This document shows positions 27,920-35,468 of a DNA stretch of 46,170 bases, one piece after another. This DNA comes from CAIWHR01 sp040007035. GTDB taxonomy: Bacteria; Pseudomonadota; Gammaproteobacteria; Burkholderiales; Casimicrobiaceae. The stretch spans positions 1-46,170 of the forward strand of contig JBDTVU010000011.1 in assembly GCA_040007035.1 (NCBI GenBank), in the 5' to 3' direction. Each line of letters begins with the position of its first letter. Positions within the stretch are counted from its first letter, which is position 1. The notes under the pieces were generated by a model. That model searched no databases. It had not been told where the DNA came from and saw nothing but the letters and a program-made list of their open reading frames with translations. A program made the translations under genes and the position numbers.

Positions 27920-29022
27920 TGGCGAACCTCCTCGCCCGGATGTGGGAGGCGCTGACGCGTCGCGTCGACAGCTTCCTGTTCGGCGTCGCGCTGGCGATCG
28001 CCGGCGTCGGGCTGATCACGCTGTTCTCGGCCACCGACCAGAGCGTCGCCCGCGTCACGTCGCAAGCGACCAACCTCGCGTTCGCGCTGGTGCTGATGTG
28101 GGTCGTCGCCAACCTGCAGCCGCAGGCCATCGCCCGCGCCGCGGTGCCGCTGTACATATTGGCGGTCGTGTTGCTGGTCGGCGTCGCGCTGTTCGGCACC
28201 GTCGTCAACGGTTCGCGCCGCTGGCTCAACCTCGGCGTCGCCCGCTTCCAGCCCTCCGAGTTGATGAAGATCGCGCTGCCGCTGATGCTCGCGTGGTATT
28301 TCCAGAAGTTCGAGGGCCGGATCGGCTGGCGCGACTTCGCGCTGGCGGCGATGCTGATCGCGGTGCCGGTGTGGCTGATCAAGCGGCAGCCCGACCTCGG
28401 CACCTCGCTGCTGATCGCGGCGTCGGGCTTTTACGTGCTCTACCTCGCCGGGCTGTCGTGGAAGATCATCGTCGGCCTCGGCGCGCTCGCTGCCGGCGCG
28501 GCGCCGCTGGTGTGGCAGCATCTGCACGACTACCAGCGCGAACGGATCCTGACGTTCATCGATCCCACGCGCGATCCGCTCGGCGCCGGCTACCACTCGT
28601 CGCAGGCGTCGATCGCGCTGGGCTCGGGTGGCGCCGTCGGCAAGGGCTGGTTGAACGGCACGCAGACGCACCTCGACTTCCTGCCCGAGCGCCACACCGA
28701 CTTCATCTTCGCGGTGTTCGGCGAGGAGTTCGGCCTGGTCGGCAACGTCGTGCTGCTGGTGCTCTACCTGCTGCTGGTCGGGCGCGGGATGATGATCACC
28801 GCCAACGCGTCGACGCTGTTCGCGCGGCTCGTCGCTGGCGCGATGACGCTGATGTTCTTCACCTGCGCGTTCGTCAACATGGGAATGGTCAGCGGAATCC
28901 TGCCGGTGGTCGGCGTGCCGCTGCCTCTGGTGTCGTACGGCGGCACCGCGCTGATCTCGCTGTTCATCGGGCTCGGCCTGCTGATGAGCGTGCAGGCGCA
29001 CCGCAAGCTCGTGAATACGTAG
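27919..29022 (+). CDS. rodA: Rod shape-determining protein RodA (SEDS glycosyltransferase)
   Basis: The 367-residue protein has about ten membrane segments and polymerises lipid II together with PBP2. Family sequences include FQPSELMKIALPLMLAWYFQ, KRQPDLGTSLLIAASGFYVL, QASIALGSGGAVGKGW, FLPERHTDFIFAVFGEEFGL and the final PLPLVSYGGTALISLFIGLG. The aspartate of HTDF-type loops and the QPDLGTS motif are present. It is the last gene of the rod-shape operon. Confidence 0.96.
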   Translation: MANLLARMWEALTRRVDSFLFGVALAIAGVGLITLFSATDQSVARVTSQATNLAFALVLMWVVANLQPQAIARAAVPLYILAVVLLVGVALFGTVVNGSRRWLNLGVARFQPSELMKIALPLMLAWYFQKFEGRIGWRDFALAAMLIAVPVWLIKRQPDLGTSLLIAASGFYVLYLAGLSWKIIVGLGALAAGAAPLVWQHLHDYQRERILTFIDPTRDPLGAGYHSSQASIALGSGGAVGKGWLNGTQTHLDFLPERHTDFIFAVFGEEFGLVGNVVLLVLYLLLVGRGMMITANASTLFARLVAGAMTLMFFTCAFVNMGMVSGILPVVGVPLPLVSYGGTALISLFIGLGLLMSVQAHRKLVNT

Positions 29023-29142
29023 CCGCTTGAACGGGGATCAGACTCGACTGTTGCCGGCGTGAACGAGGACGGGGCAATGGGCTCGACAGCGAAATCGCAC
29101 AGGCGCCCCCTCACGACGGCGAGGCCGAGCGCGCTCTTTTCC

Positions 29143-29165
29143 CCGCCGCCGTGCGCTGGCGGCGG
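29143..29165. terminator. GC-rich hairpin between convergent rodA and ice-binding gene
   Basis: CCGCCGCC (29143-29150) and GGCGGCGG (29158-29165) form an 8-base stem around seven bases, extended by partly matched T/A-rich flanks. It lies between two converging genes. No long T tract follows on either strand, so it may be a weak bidirectional stop. Confidence 0.35.
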
Positions 29166-29193
29166 AAAGTCGAGTCCGGCCCTGCCTTCCGGA

Positions 29194-30030
29194 CTAGGGG
29201 CTTCGACGGCGCATCGATGCAAAGCCCACAACAGCCAGGAGCGCGGCAAGCGCGACCATCACCCACTGGGAGAGCGTGGGGACAGCACCCGGTGTACTGG
29301 GAGGTAGGATAGGGACGGGAGGCGGAACGACAAAGCCGGGTGCAGTGCCACCCGAGCACGCGGTGACCGCATTGGTATCCAGCGTTACGGTGCCATTTCG
29401 CGCCAAAGCTCTACCTTGCAAGGTGGCGCTGGTACCTACAGTGATACTCGTGAGCGCCAGAATGTTTCCTTGAACGGCGCTGAATGTCCCAATGGACGCG
29501 GAACTGCCGACCTGCCACCATAAGTCGCAAGCCGTGGCGCCGTTGGTCAGACTGACACTCGATGCGCCGGGTCCGGATGCAGTCGTGAGCGCGGTCGTCT
29601 GGATAACGTAGAGTCCCGGGCCATTGAGCGTGAGTGTTCCCGTCAAGTTAGCCGCCCCCGCACTGTAGACGCCAGGAATGAGCACCTGTCCACCCAGCGC
29701 GGAAAGAATGGGTGTGCTCACCAAGCCTGCCAAAGTGTTGTACGCAGTGGTAGTATCACTCTGCGCCTGTTGCGCGATCGTATCCCCGAAGTGCAGAAAT
29801 CCCGTACCGGGAACAATAGACCCCGGAGGAAAACCGGTGATCGATAGAGCGGGCCAGACGCCCACATTTCCGGTGATGACGCTCGCGCCAGTATTAGTCA
29901 CATTCGGAGTAGCACCCAGGACCGCAAAATTGGATGCCGTACCTAGTATCTGGGCAAGTGCTGGGGCGGACACCAGGAGAAGCGCGGCGAACCCCGCGCT
30001 CCATGCAAGATTCAAGCGCATTCGAAGCAT
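29194..30030 (-). CDS. Ice-binding family protein (DUF3494) with IPTL-CTERM tail
   Basis: The 278-residue exported protein starts MLRMRLNLAWSAGFAALLLV; AGGAG lies seven bases upstream of this ATG. After the signal peptide (ending near APALAQ), residues 27-230 match the DUF3494 beta-solenoid fold: NFAVLGATPNVTNTGASVIT, GNVGVWPALSITGFPPG, LIPGVYSAGAANLTGTLTLN and GRALARNGTVTLDTNAVT. A Pro-rich linker leads to VPTLSQWVMVALAALL and a basic end (MRRRSP), the IPTL-CTERM sorting signal associated with exosortase H. DUF3494 proteins bind ice or inhibit recrystallisation, though not all have been shown to. The gene is visibly less GC-rich than its neighbours, which hints at acquisition. Confidence 0.9.
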   Translation of the reverse strand: MLRMRLNLAWSAGFAALLLVSAPALAQILGTASNFAVLGATPNVTNTGASVITGNVGVWPALSITGFPPGSIVPGTGFLHFGDTIAQQAQSDTTTAYNTLAGLVSTPILSALGGQVLIPGVYSAGAANLTGTLTLNGPGLYVIQTTALTTASGPGASSVSLTNGATACDLWWQVGSSASIGTFSAVQGNILALTSITVGTSATLQGRALARNGTVTLDTNAVTACSGGTAPGFVVPPPVPILPPSTPGAVPTLSQWVMVALAALLAVVGFASMRRRSP

Positions 30031-30389
30031 TCCGATTCTCCTTTCGCAATGCCACCGAAGCAGCGCAAAGCCAGCACCGCTGGGCTCGGGGAACAGGCTG
30101 GAATGCGGCGCATCTCCAGCGCCGGGCGACGTCCGGGTCAAATGATCGAACCCAGACGGCGCGCAACAGCCCTCTTGCACGCAAAAACACCAGCGACCAT
30201 GTGCCATCCGAGGATACGGTCGTTCATCGCTAGAATCTGTGCGGTAACGAACGGAGGCTCGGCGCCTGGCCCACTACGGGCGCCGCCCGGCAAACCCGGG
30301 TCGGCGGACCCCGACCTTCGCAGGATTGAATGCGGACGGGGCGATTGCCCCAAGCGGGTAGACCGTGCCGGCATTTCCCCGCCTGCCGG
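30031..30389. other. Long intergenic region between divergent ice-binding and cold-shock genes
   Basis: No credible gene is visible. The frames present have no domains and no ribosome binding sites. A GGCGCC inverted repeat with arms near 30269 and 30288 could form a hairpin. The minus strand carries a TTTGACC at about 30142-30148 that might be a -35 for the ice-binding gene, but the -10 is poor. Confidence 0.3.
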
Positions 30390-30418
30390 TTGACCTGACG
30401 GCCGAATGCGTGTAGAGA
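30390..30418 (+). promoter_or_regulatory. Promoter of the cold-shock gene
   Basis: TTGACC (30390-30395) and TAGAGA (30413-30418) are 17 bases apart. Transcription from near 30425 would give a leader of about 139 bases before the ATG, similar in length to known cspA leaders that fold differently in the cold. Confidence 0.5.
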
Positions 30419-30563
30419 GACGGAGCAGGTTCCTCAAGCAGCGAAGTTGCTGGTCCGTCGTAGCCGCTCACGCGATACTCCGCAGGTCACCGTCTCTCTC
30501 TCCCTTGAAGTTCCCGCACCGCGGGCCAACGCCCGTCATTCGTCATTCATTGGAGTTACAGAC

Positions 30564-30770
30564 ATGAGTACAGGCATCGTCAAGTGGTTCAACGACGGCA
30601 AGGGTTTCGGCTTCATCACGCCGGACGGCGGCGGCAAGGACGTCTTCGCCCATTTCTCGGCAATTCAGGGCGACGGCCACAAGAGCCTGCGCGAAAGCCA
30701 GAAGGTGTCCTTCGACATCACGGCGGGCGCCAAGGGCGACCAGGCTTCGAACATCAAGGCGCTCGACTAG
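30564..30770 (+). CDS. Cold-shock domain protein
   Basis: The 68-residue single-domain protein begins MSTGIVKWFNDGKGFGFITP. RNP1 (KGFGFITP) and RNP2 (VFAHF) are intact, so it should bind single-stranded RNA and DNA and melt RNA structure. GGAG lies eight bases upstream of the ATG. A strong terminator follows, so it is a single-gene unit. Whether it is induced by cold cannot be told, but the long leader is consistent with that. Confidence 0.96.
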   Translation: MSTGIVKWFNDGKGFGFITPDGGGKDVFAHFSAIQGDGHKSLRESQKVSFDITAGAKGDQASNIKALD

Positions 30771-30790
30771 CAGGCATTTGTTGACGTGCG

Positions 30791-30816
30791 AGGCCCCGAG
30801 GTTCGGGGCCTTTTTT
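30791..30816 (+). terminator. Intrinsic terminator after the cold-shock gene
   Basis: AGGCCCCGA (30791-30799) and TCGGGGCCT (30803-30811) form a perfect 9-base stem with a three-base loop, followed by a run of six T residues that includes the last stem base. This is the clearest terminator in the window. Confidence 0.93.
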
Positions 30817-30852
30817 GTTGCCGAACAGAACCGGCGGAAGCCGAGTCTGACC

Positions 30853-31971
30853 CTACTTCTCTTCGGCGAAGCGCGGCGCGGTGAGCGCCGCCGTCGAGCG
30901 GCCCGCGGGGTGGATCGCCATGAACCCGCGCACCATTTCCAGCGCGGTCTTCTCGCACAGCGGCAGGTCGACGTCGGTTGTCGTGAGAGGGGTCGTCCGC
31001 GCCCCCCAGCGTACCAGGTGCGAGCACCAGGTGAGCCCGCCGCCGAACGCCGGCATCAGGATCAGCGCGCCGGGCTCGACGCGGCCTTCCTCGAGCGCGT
31101 CGACCAGCGCGACCGGCACCGTCGCTGCCGACATGTTGCCGTAGCGCTGGACGGTGACGAACACTTTGTCCATCGGCGTCCCCAGCCGCCTGGCGACGAA
31201 TTCGATGATCCGCAGGTTCGCCTGATGCGGGACGACGAGGTCGAGCTCCGTCGCCGCGTGCCCGCATTTGGCCAGCACGTCGGCCGAGGCGTGGCTCATC
31301 CCGGTGACGGCGCGCTTGAAGATCTCCTGGCCGTCGAAGTCCCATTGCGTGTCGCCGTAGACCAGGCCGTGATTCGCGTAGGTGAGGCCGGTGCCGCGCA
31401 CGCGCAGCGTCTGCCGTGCGTCGGCGTAGCAGCCGAGCTTCTCGCCGAGCAGGCCTTCGGCCTCGTTGGTCGCCTGCACAACGACCGCTGCGCAGCCGTC
31501 GCCGAACAATATCGACACGTTGCGGTTGTGCCAGTCCATGAAGGGTGCGATGACCTCGACGCCGACGACCAGCGCGTTCTTCACCACGCCGGTGCGGATC
31601 ATCGCGGTGGCCGTCGACAGCGAGTAGAGGAAGCTCGTGCAGGCGGTGTTGACGTCCATCGCCGCCGCGTGCGTCGCGCCGAGCCGGAACTGCAGCCCCG
31701 ACGAGGTGTTCGGGATCTGCTCCTCGTTCGAACAACTGCCGTAGACGATCAGCTCGACGTCGGCTGGGGCGAGGCCGGCGCAGGCGAGCGCGCGCATCGA
31801 CGCGACGTACGACAGCTCGATGCCGGGGACATGCGAGACGCGCCGCTCGTGGATCCCTGTGCGCTGGGTGATCCACTCGTCGTTGGTGTCGAGGAACGTC
31901 GCCAGGTCGGCATTGGTGAGGACGGCCGGCGGCATGCATTTGCCCCAGCCGGTGATGGCGGCGTGCGTCAT
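30853..31971 (-). CDS. Beta-ketoacyl-ACP synthase III family enzyme
   Basis: The 372-residue thiolase-fold enzyme has the KAS III triad: Cys111 in DVNTACTSFLYSL, His249 in VPHQANLRIIEF and Asn279 in QRYGNMSAATVP. It also holds TNDEWITQRTGIHERR and ILFGDGCAAVVVQ. It would condense an acyl-CoA with malonyl-ACP or a similar acceptor. It is about 40 residues longer than FabH, with the extra part at the C-terminus (from about 330). No other fatty-acid genes are nearby, so a special chain-starting role is possible. Confidence 0.87.
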   Translation of the reverse strand: MTHAAITGWGKCMPPAVLTNADLATFLDTNDEWITQRTGIHERRVSHVPGIELSYVASMRALACAGLAPADVELIVYGSCSNEEQIPNTSSGLQFRLGATHAAAMDVNTACTSFLYSLSTATAMIRTGVVKNALVVGVEVIAPFMDWHNRNVSILFGDGCAAVVVQATNEAEGLLGEKLGCYADARQTLRVRGTGLTYANHGLVYGDTQWDFDGQEIFKRAVTGMSHASADVLAKCGHAATELDLVVPHQANLRIIEFVARRLGTPMDKVFVTVQRYGNMSAATVPVALVDALEEGRVEPGALILMPAFGGGLTWCSHLVRWGARTTPLTTTDVDLPLCEKTALEMVRGFMAIHPAGRSTAALTAPRFAEEK

Positions 31972-32099
31972 GTGGCTCCCCGTGGCTTTGATCGGCAGCC
32001 GTTTCCGGGGCGCCCGGTGGCGGACGCGCCCGGCGGCGTTCTCGGCATTCTAGTGCAGTCAGGCAGGGCCGCGCGCGGGGCACGCGCGGTCGCCGCGGG

Positions 32100-32255
32100 C
32101 TACTTCTTCTTCGACGCGCCCTTGCCCTTGGCGCCGCCGGGCTTTTCCGGGGTTTCGTCGGGTCGATAGTCGCCGATGATGCCTTTTACCGGGCAGACCC
32201 CGAACACGGGGCATTTCTTGCAGCCGACGGCGATGGCAACGGGACAGAGGGTCAT
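32100..32255 (-). CDS. Small Cys-rich conserved protein
   Basis: This 51-residue protein starts MTLCPVAIAVGCKKCPVFGV and ends in a Lys/Gly-rich tail (GGAKGKGASKKK). Cysteines at 4, 12, 15 and 21 could bind a zinc ion or an iron-sulfur cluster. Similar short proteins are, from memory, common in beta- and gammaproteobacteria without a known role. The ATG at 32255 was chosen because the Cys motif starts immediately. It stands alone, downstream of a DUF2784 gene on the same strand. Confidence 0.65.
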   Translation of the reverse strand: MTLCPVAIAVGCKKCPVFGVCPVKGIIGDYRPDETPEKPGGAKGKGASKKK

Positions 32256-32358
32256 GATCGATTCTCCAGGGAGCAAGCGGAAACAACGAGCGTCGGCGGG
32301 GCCGGCGAAAGCACGATTCTCCTCCAATCGGGCGCGTGACGCCGGCCCTTTCGTCCGC

Positions 32359-32733
32359 TCAGCGTCGCCTCTGTCGCCGCGCCCGGCGCCACGCGAACGC
32401 GTAGAGCGCCACGGTCCCTGCGACGAGCATCGCGCCCAGCAGCAACTGGTCGCCGTGCGTGAGCCCGGGCGGATAGACGACCGGGATCACGTAGTGCTCG
32501 ACGAAGCCGCCGCGGTAGCCGCGCTGGCCGGCCTCCACGCGCAGCGCGTTCTCCCACGGCGTCAGCGGACAGATCGAACCGGACAGCTCGATGCATGCTG
32601 CCCACAGCACCGCGGGGACGTGCAGCCATGCGATCGCAATGCGCCACAGCACCAGCGCGCCGCCGAGCACGACGAACAACAGGAACGCGAGATGCGCGAC
32701 GACGAGCGTGTCGGCGAGGATGCGCGCGCTCAT
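32359..32733 (-). CDS. DUF2784 membrane protein
   Basis: The 124-residue protein has about three membrane segments (ADTLVVAHLAFLLFVVLGGA, VPAVLWAACIEL and LLLGAMLVAGTVALYAFAW). The conserved CPLTPWENALR loop and YRGGFVEHYVIPVVYPPGL are DUF2784 features. The function is unknown. It ends in an Arg-rich cytoplasmic tail. Confidence 0.85.
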   Translation of the reverse strand: MSARILADTLVVAHLAFLLFVVLGGALVLWRIAIAWLHVPAVLWAACIELSGSICPLTPWENALRVEAGQRGYRGGFVEHYVIPVVYPPGLTHGDQLLLGAMLVAGTVALYAFAWRRARRQRRR

Positions 32734-32771
32734 CTGGCGTCCGATCAGCCGGTTGCCGGCGATCCGCGTCG

Positions 32772-33143
32772 TCAGTACTCGGTGTACTTGCGTGCGCTGC
32801 CGCGGACCTTCGCTGCCGGGTACTTCGCCTCATTGCGGTCCATCTTCGCGGCCGCGGCGGCGACGAGGTCGATGTCGAGCTTGTCCGCGATGCGGACGAC
32901 GTACATCAGCACGTCGGCAATTTCGTCGGCGACCTGCGCGCGCTTCTCGGGCGGCAGCGCCGCGCTCTGCGGCTCGCTCAGCCACTGGAAGTGCTCGACC
33001 AGCTCGGCGGCTTCGGCGATCAGCGCCATCGCCAGGTTTTTCGGCGAGTGGAACTGATCCCAGTCGCGTTCGGCGGCGAAGCGGCGCAGCCGGTCGCGCA
33101 GGCGGACGAGGTCGGTGGGTGGCGGCGGGGCGGAAGCGTTCAT
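32772..33143 (-). CDS. MazG-like nucleotide pyrophosphohydrolase
   Basis: The 123-residue all-helical protein carries the metal-binding pattern of the MazG/dCTPase superfamily: Glu44 and Glu47 in IAEAAELVEHFQW, and Glu74 and Asp77 in DEIADVLMYV. The FHSPKNLAMAL stretch before it is typical of the RS21-C6/dCTPase subgroup. It would remove non-canonical or excess nucleoside triphosphates. It lies 38 bases upstream of the DUF2784 gene on the same strand. Confidence 0.88.
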   Translation of the reverse strand: MNASAPPPPTDLVRLRDRLRRFAAERDWDQFHSPKNLAMALIAEAAELVEHFQWLSEPQSAALPPEKRAQVADEIADVLMYVVRIADKLDIDLVAAAAAKMDRNEAKYPAAKVRGSARKYTEY

Positions 33144-33239
33144 GCGGGGTGCGGAGGAAGGGCGGCGGGAGGAATGGGGGCGGCACGAAACGGCGCGTGG
33201 GGCGCCGACCCCGTGATTATAGGGGCCCGCGGGCCGTGG

Positions 33240-34085
33240 TCACGTCTGGCGGAAATCGAGGCCGAACGCTGCCGCGTCATCCTGCCCGAGGAGGTCGACG
33301 AGCGCGGGCATCGCCGCACGGATCGCCGGCTCCAGGTTCCACGGCGGATTGAAAACGAACATCCCGCTGCCGTGGAGGCCGAAGCCATCCTCTGCCGGCG
33401 CGCGGACGGAGAGCCACGCGTGGAGCCAGTCGCCGCCCGCCGCTCGCAACAACTGTTGCGGCAGGCGTTCCGATTCGCGCCGCTGGAGTTGCGGATACCA
33501 CACCGCGTAGGTGCCGGTCGGAAAGCGCTGCTGCGCATCGCGGATCGCGGCAAGCACGTCGTGGTAGTCGGCCGCCGTTTCGTACGACGGGTCGATCAGA
33601 GCGAAGCCGCGCCGCGATGGCGGCGGCAGCACCGCCTTCAACCCAGCGAAGCCGTCGCCGGCGACGACGGTCACCCGGCGGCCGCCGCCGCGCGCCCAGT
33701 CCTGAAGCTGGCGGACATCGGCCGGATGCAGCTCGAACAGCCGCAGCCGATCCTGCTCGCGCAACGCCTGCAGCGCGATCTGCGGCGAGCCCGGATAGCG
33801 GGACAGCGCGCCATCCGGATTGATCGCACGCACGACGTCGACGAGATCGGCGAGCGGTGCCGGCAGTCCGGGCGCCCGCCACAGCCGGGCGATCCCCGAT
33901 TCGAACTCCGCATTTCGCGCGGCGTAACCTTCGACGAGCGAATAGCTGCCGGCGCCGGCGTGGGTGTCGATCGAGTACAGCGGCTTGTCCTTGCGCGTCA
34001 GCAGGTGCAGCACCTGCAGCAGCACCATGTGCTTGAGCACGTCGGCGTGATTGCCGGCGTGGAAGCCGTGGCGGTAGCTCAGCAC
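33240..34085 (-). CDS. rlmJ: 23S rRNA (adenine-2030-N6) methyltransferase
   Basis: The 281-residue enzyme starts MLSYRHGFHAGNHADVLKH, the RlmJ hallmark. THAGAGSYSL is the SAM-binding motif and LIDPSYE takes the place of the catalytic DPPY motif, with Ser instead of the second Pro. The C-terminal GLHGSGMFVFNPPWNL is conserved. It modifies adenine 2030 of 23S rRNA in E. coli. The gene stands alone. Confidence 0.93.
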   Translation of the reverse strand: MLSYRHGFHAGNHADVLKHMVLLQVLHLLTRKDKPLYSIDTHAGAGSYSLVEGYAARNAEFESGIARLWRAPGLPAPLADLVDVVRAINPDGALSRYPGSPQIALQALREQDRLRLFELHPADVRQLQDWARGGGRRVTVVAGDGFAGLKAVLPPPSRRGFALIDPSYETAADYHDVLAAIRDAQQRFPTGTYAVWYPQLQRRESERLPQQLLRAAGGDWLHAWLSVRAPAEDGFGLHGSGMFVFNPPWNLEPAIRAAMPALVDLLGQDDAAAFGLDFRQT

Positions 34086-34157
34086 GGGTGCGGCGCGCGC
34101 AGCGGGATCAGCGCCGGTCGCGACCGCGCGCTGCCGCCGCGGGCCTACCGGTGCGCG

Positions 34158-34706
34158 TCACTCGGCGTGACGGGCGATCTGCTGCTGCAGCGCCGAGAAG
34201 CGCTTCAGGGCAGTCCTGCCGAACAGCGGATCGTCGCGATGGGCGATCGCGGCGACGATCGCGGCCCAGTCGGCCGCGCCCAGCACGCGCGCCGCCGCCG
34301 GGAAGATCTCGGTCTCTTCCTTCTGCATGTGGCCGCGGAAGCTCGCGATGTACGCGCGCCCCGGGTTCTCGACCTGGTCGCGCGACACCACCGAGCCGTT
34401 GACGATGTCGTCGAGCACGCGGACCAGCGCGGCGCCGGCTTCGCGCAGCGCCTCGTGCTGGCGCAGCAGCTCGTCGACGGCCGGCCGGACGCCGGGCTCG
34501 CGCGGCACGATCCGCGCGAACGCCTGGTCCTCGCGCGGATGGTGGAGCTGGTCCGGGTAATGCGTCATGTAGTACATGATGTCGAGCATCTGCTCGTAGT
34601 CCGGTCCGTCGTCGCGATGGAAGCGGTCGAGCTGCGCGTCGAGCAGCGCGAGCAACCGGGCGAAATTGGCGTGCTCGGTGTGCCAGAGGGCGAGGTGGTC
34701 GGTCAC
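34158..34706 (-). CDS. Hemerythrin-domain protein
   Basis: The 182-residue helical-bundle protein has His/Glu residues spaced as in HHE domains: WHTEHANFARLL, MTHYPDQLHHPREDQAF, LRQHEALREAG and FRGHMQKEETEIFP. These would hold a di-iron centre that binds oxygen or nitric oxide. It lacks an attached signalling domain. Its role here could be oxygen sensing or iron-nitrosative stress protection; the sequence does not decide. Confidence 0.88.
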   Translation of the reverse strand: MTDHLALWHTEHANFARLLALLDAQLDRFHRDDGPDYEQMLDIMYYMTHYPDQLHHPREDQAFARIVPREPGVRPAVDELLRQHEALREAGAALVRVLDDIVNGSVVSRDQVENPGRAYIASFRGHMQKEETEIFPAAARVLGAADWAAIVAAIAHRDDPLFGRTALKRFSALQQQIARHAE

Positions 34707-34803
34707 GAAGGCCTCACTCGGAAGGGCGGCAGGGGGCGGGCGCCGCGAGGGCCCGCTGCGGCAGATTGAAACACGCCCGGCGGCGTCGCGACGGACGAAA
34801 CCG

Positions 34804-35184
34804 CTACTTCTTGCGCTCCATCAAACTGCCGAGGCCGGCGAACGGCTGCCACGTCGCCCCGGCGGCCGCCGGACCGGTGGACGCGGGATCGCGTCCCCGC
34901 GCCTCGAGCTCGCGGGCGTGCTCGTTGTCGTGGCAGTAGACGCACAGGAGTTCCCAGTTGCTGCCGTCGGGCGGATTGTTGTCGTGGTTGTGGTCGCGAT
35001 GGTGGACGGTGAGCTGCTGCACGTTCGTGCGATCGAACTCGCGGGCGCAGCGGGTACAGATCCACGGGTGGATTCGCAGCGCCTGCGCCCGGTAGCCGCG
35101 CTCGCGCTCGTCGCGCTGCCGTCGCGCTTCGGCGACGACGCGGTCGAGTCGCGCCGGGTCCGGTCGTGGCTTGCCCGTCGTCAT
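34804..35184 (-). CDS. yajD: YajD family HNH nuclease
   Basis: The 126-residue protein has a zinc-binding HNH fold: Cys43 and Cys46 in WICTRCAREF, the catalytic VHHRDHNHDNNP with His61 and His62, and Cys81, Cys84 and His85 in LLCVYCHDNEH. It ends with FAGLGSLMERKK as in E. coli YajD. The ATG at 35184 gives the best match. The cellular role of YajD is not established. Confidence 0.9.
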   Translation of the reverse strand: MTTGKPRPDPARLDRVVAEARRQRDERERGYRAQALRIHPWICTRCAREFDRTNVQQLTVHHRDHNHDNNPPDGSNWELLCVYCHDNEHARELEARGRDPASTGPAAAGATWQPFAGLGSLMERKK

Positions 35185-35245
35185 GGCGGTTGGCGCGGGT
35201 CTGCGCCGCGGCTCGGGGTGCGGTTCCCGCCGGTCGCGCGGCACG

Positions 35246-35416
35246 TCATCGCCGGATGTCGTCGAAAATCCAGAACAGGAACCCGATCGCGGTGCCCCCC
35301 CAGATCGCCGCCATCGTCGGCGACTCGGTGTAGACCAGCCACATCGCCGCGTTGATCGTGCACAGCAGGATCACCAGGAGCTTGAGGGCGCGCGTGCCGA
35401 ATCCCATCGCCGCATT
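35246..35416 (-). CDS. Very small two-segment membrane protein
   Basis: A 56-residue frame starts MRRWDFGTRALKLLVILLCT and ends GFLFWIFDDIRR. Two hydrophobic stretches (about 11-26 and 33-50) flank a short loop with the pattern YTESPTMAAIWGG, and both ends are charged. The organised layout suggests a real gene. A GGGA stretch lies just upstream of the ATG. No family is recognised. Confidence 0.5.
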   Translation of the reverse strand, partial: NAAMGFGTRALKLLVILLCTINAAMWLVYTESPTMAAIWGGTAIGFLFWIFDDIRR

Positions 35417-35468
35417 CTATTCCCGAGTGAGGGGGGATGGCTAATCGGTGCGCCGACCGGTCTGCGAG

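Noticed and set aside
29143..29165. Strong terminator after rodA
   Set aside because: The stem is good, but there is no T tract on either strand, so it is listed only as a weak candidate.
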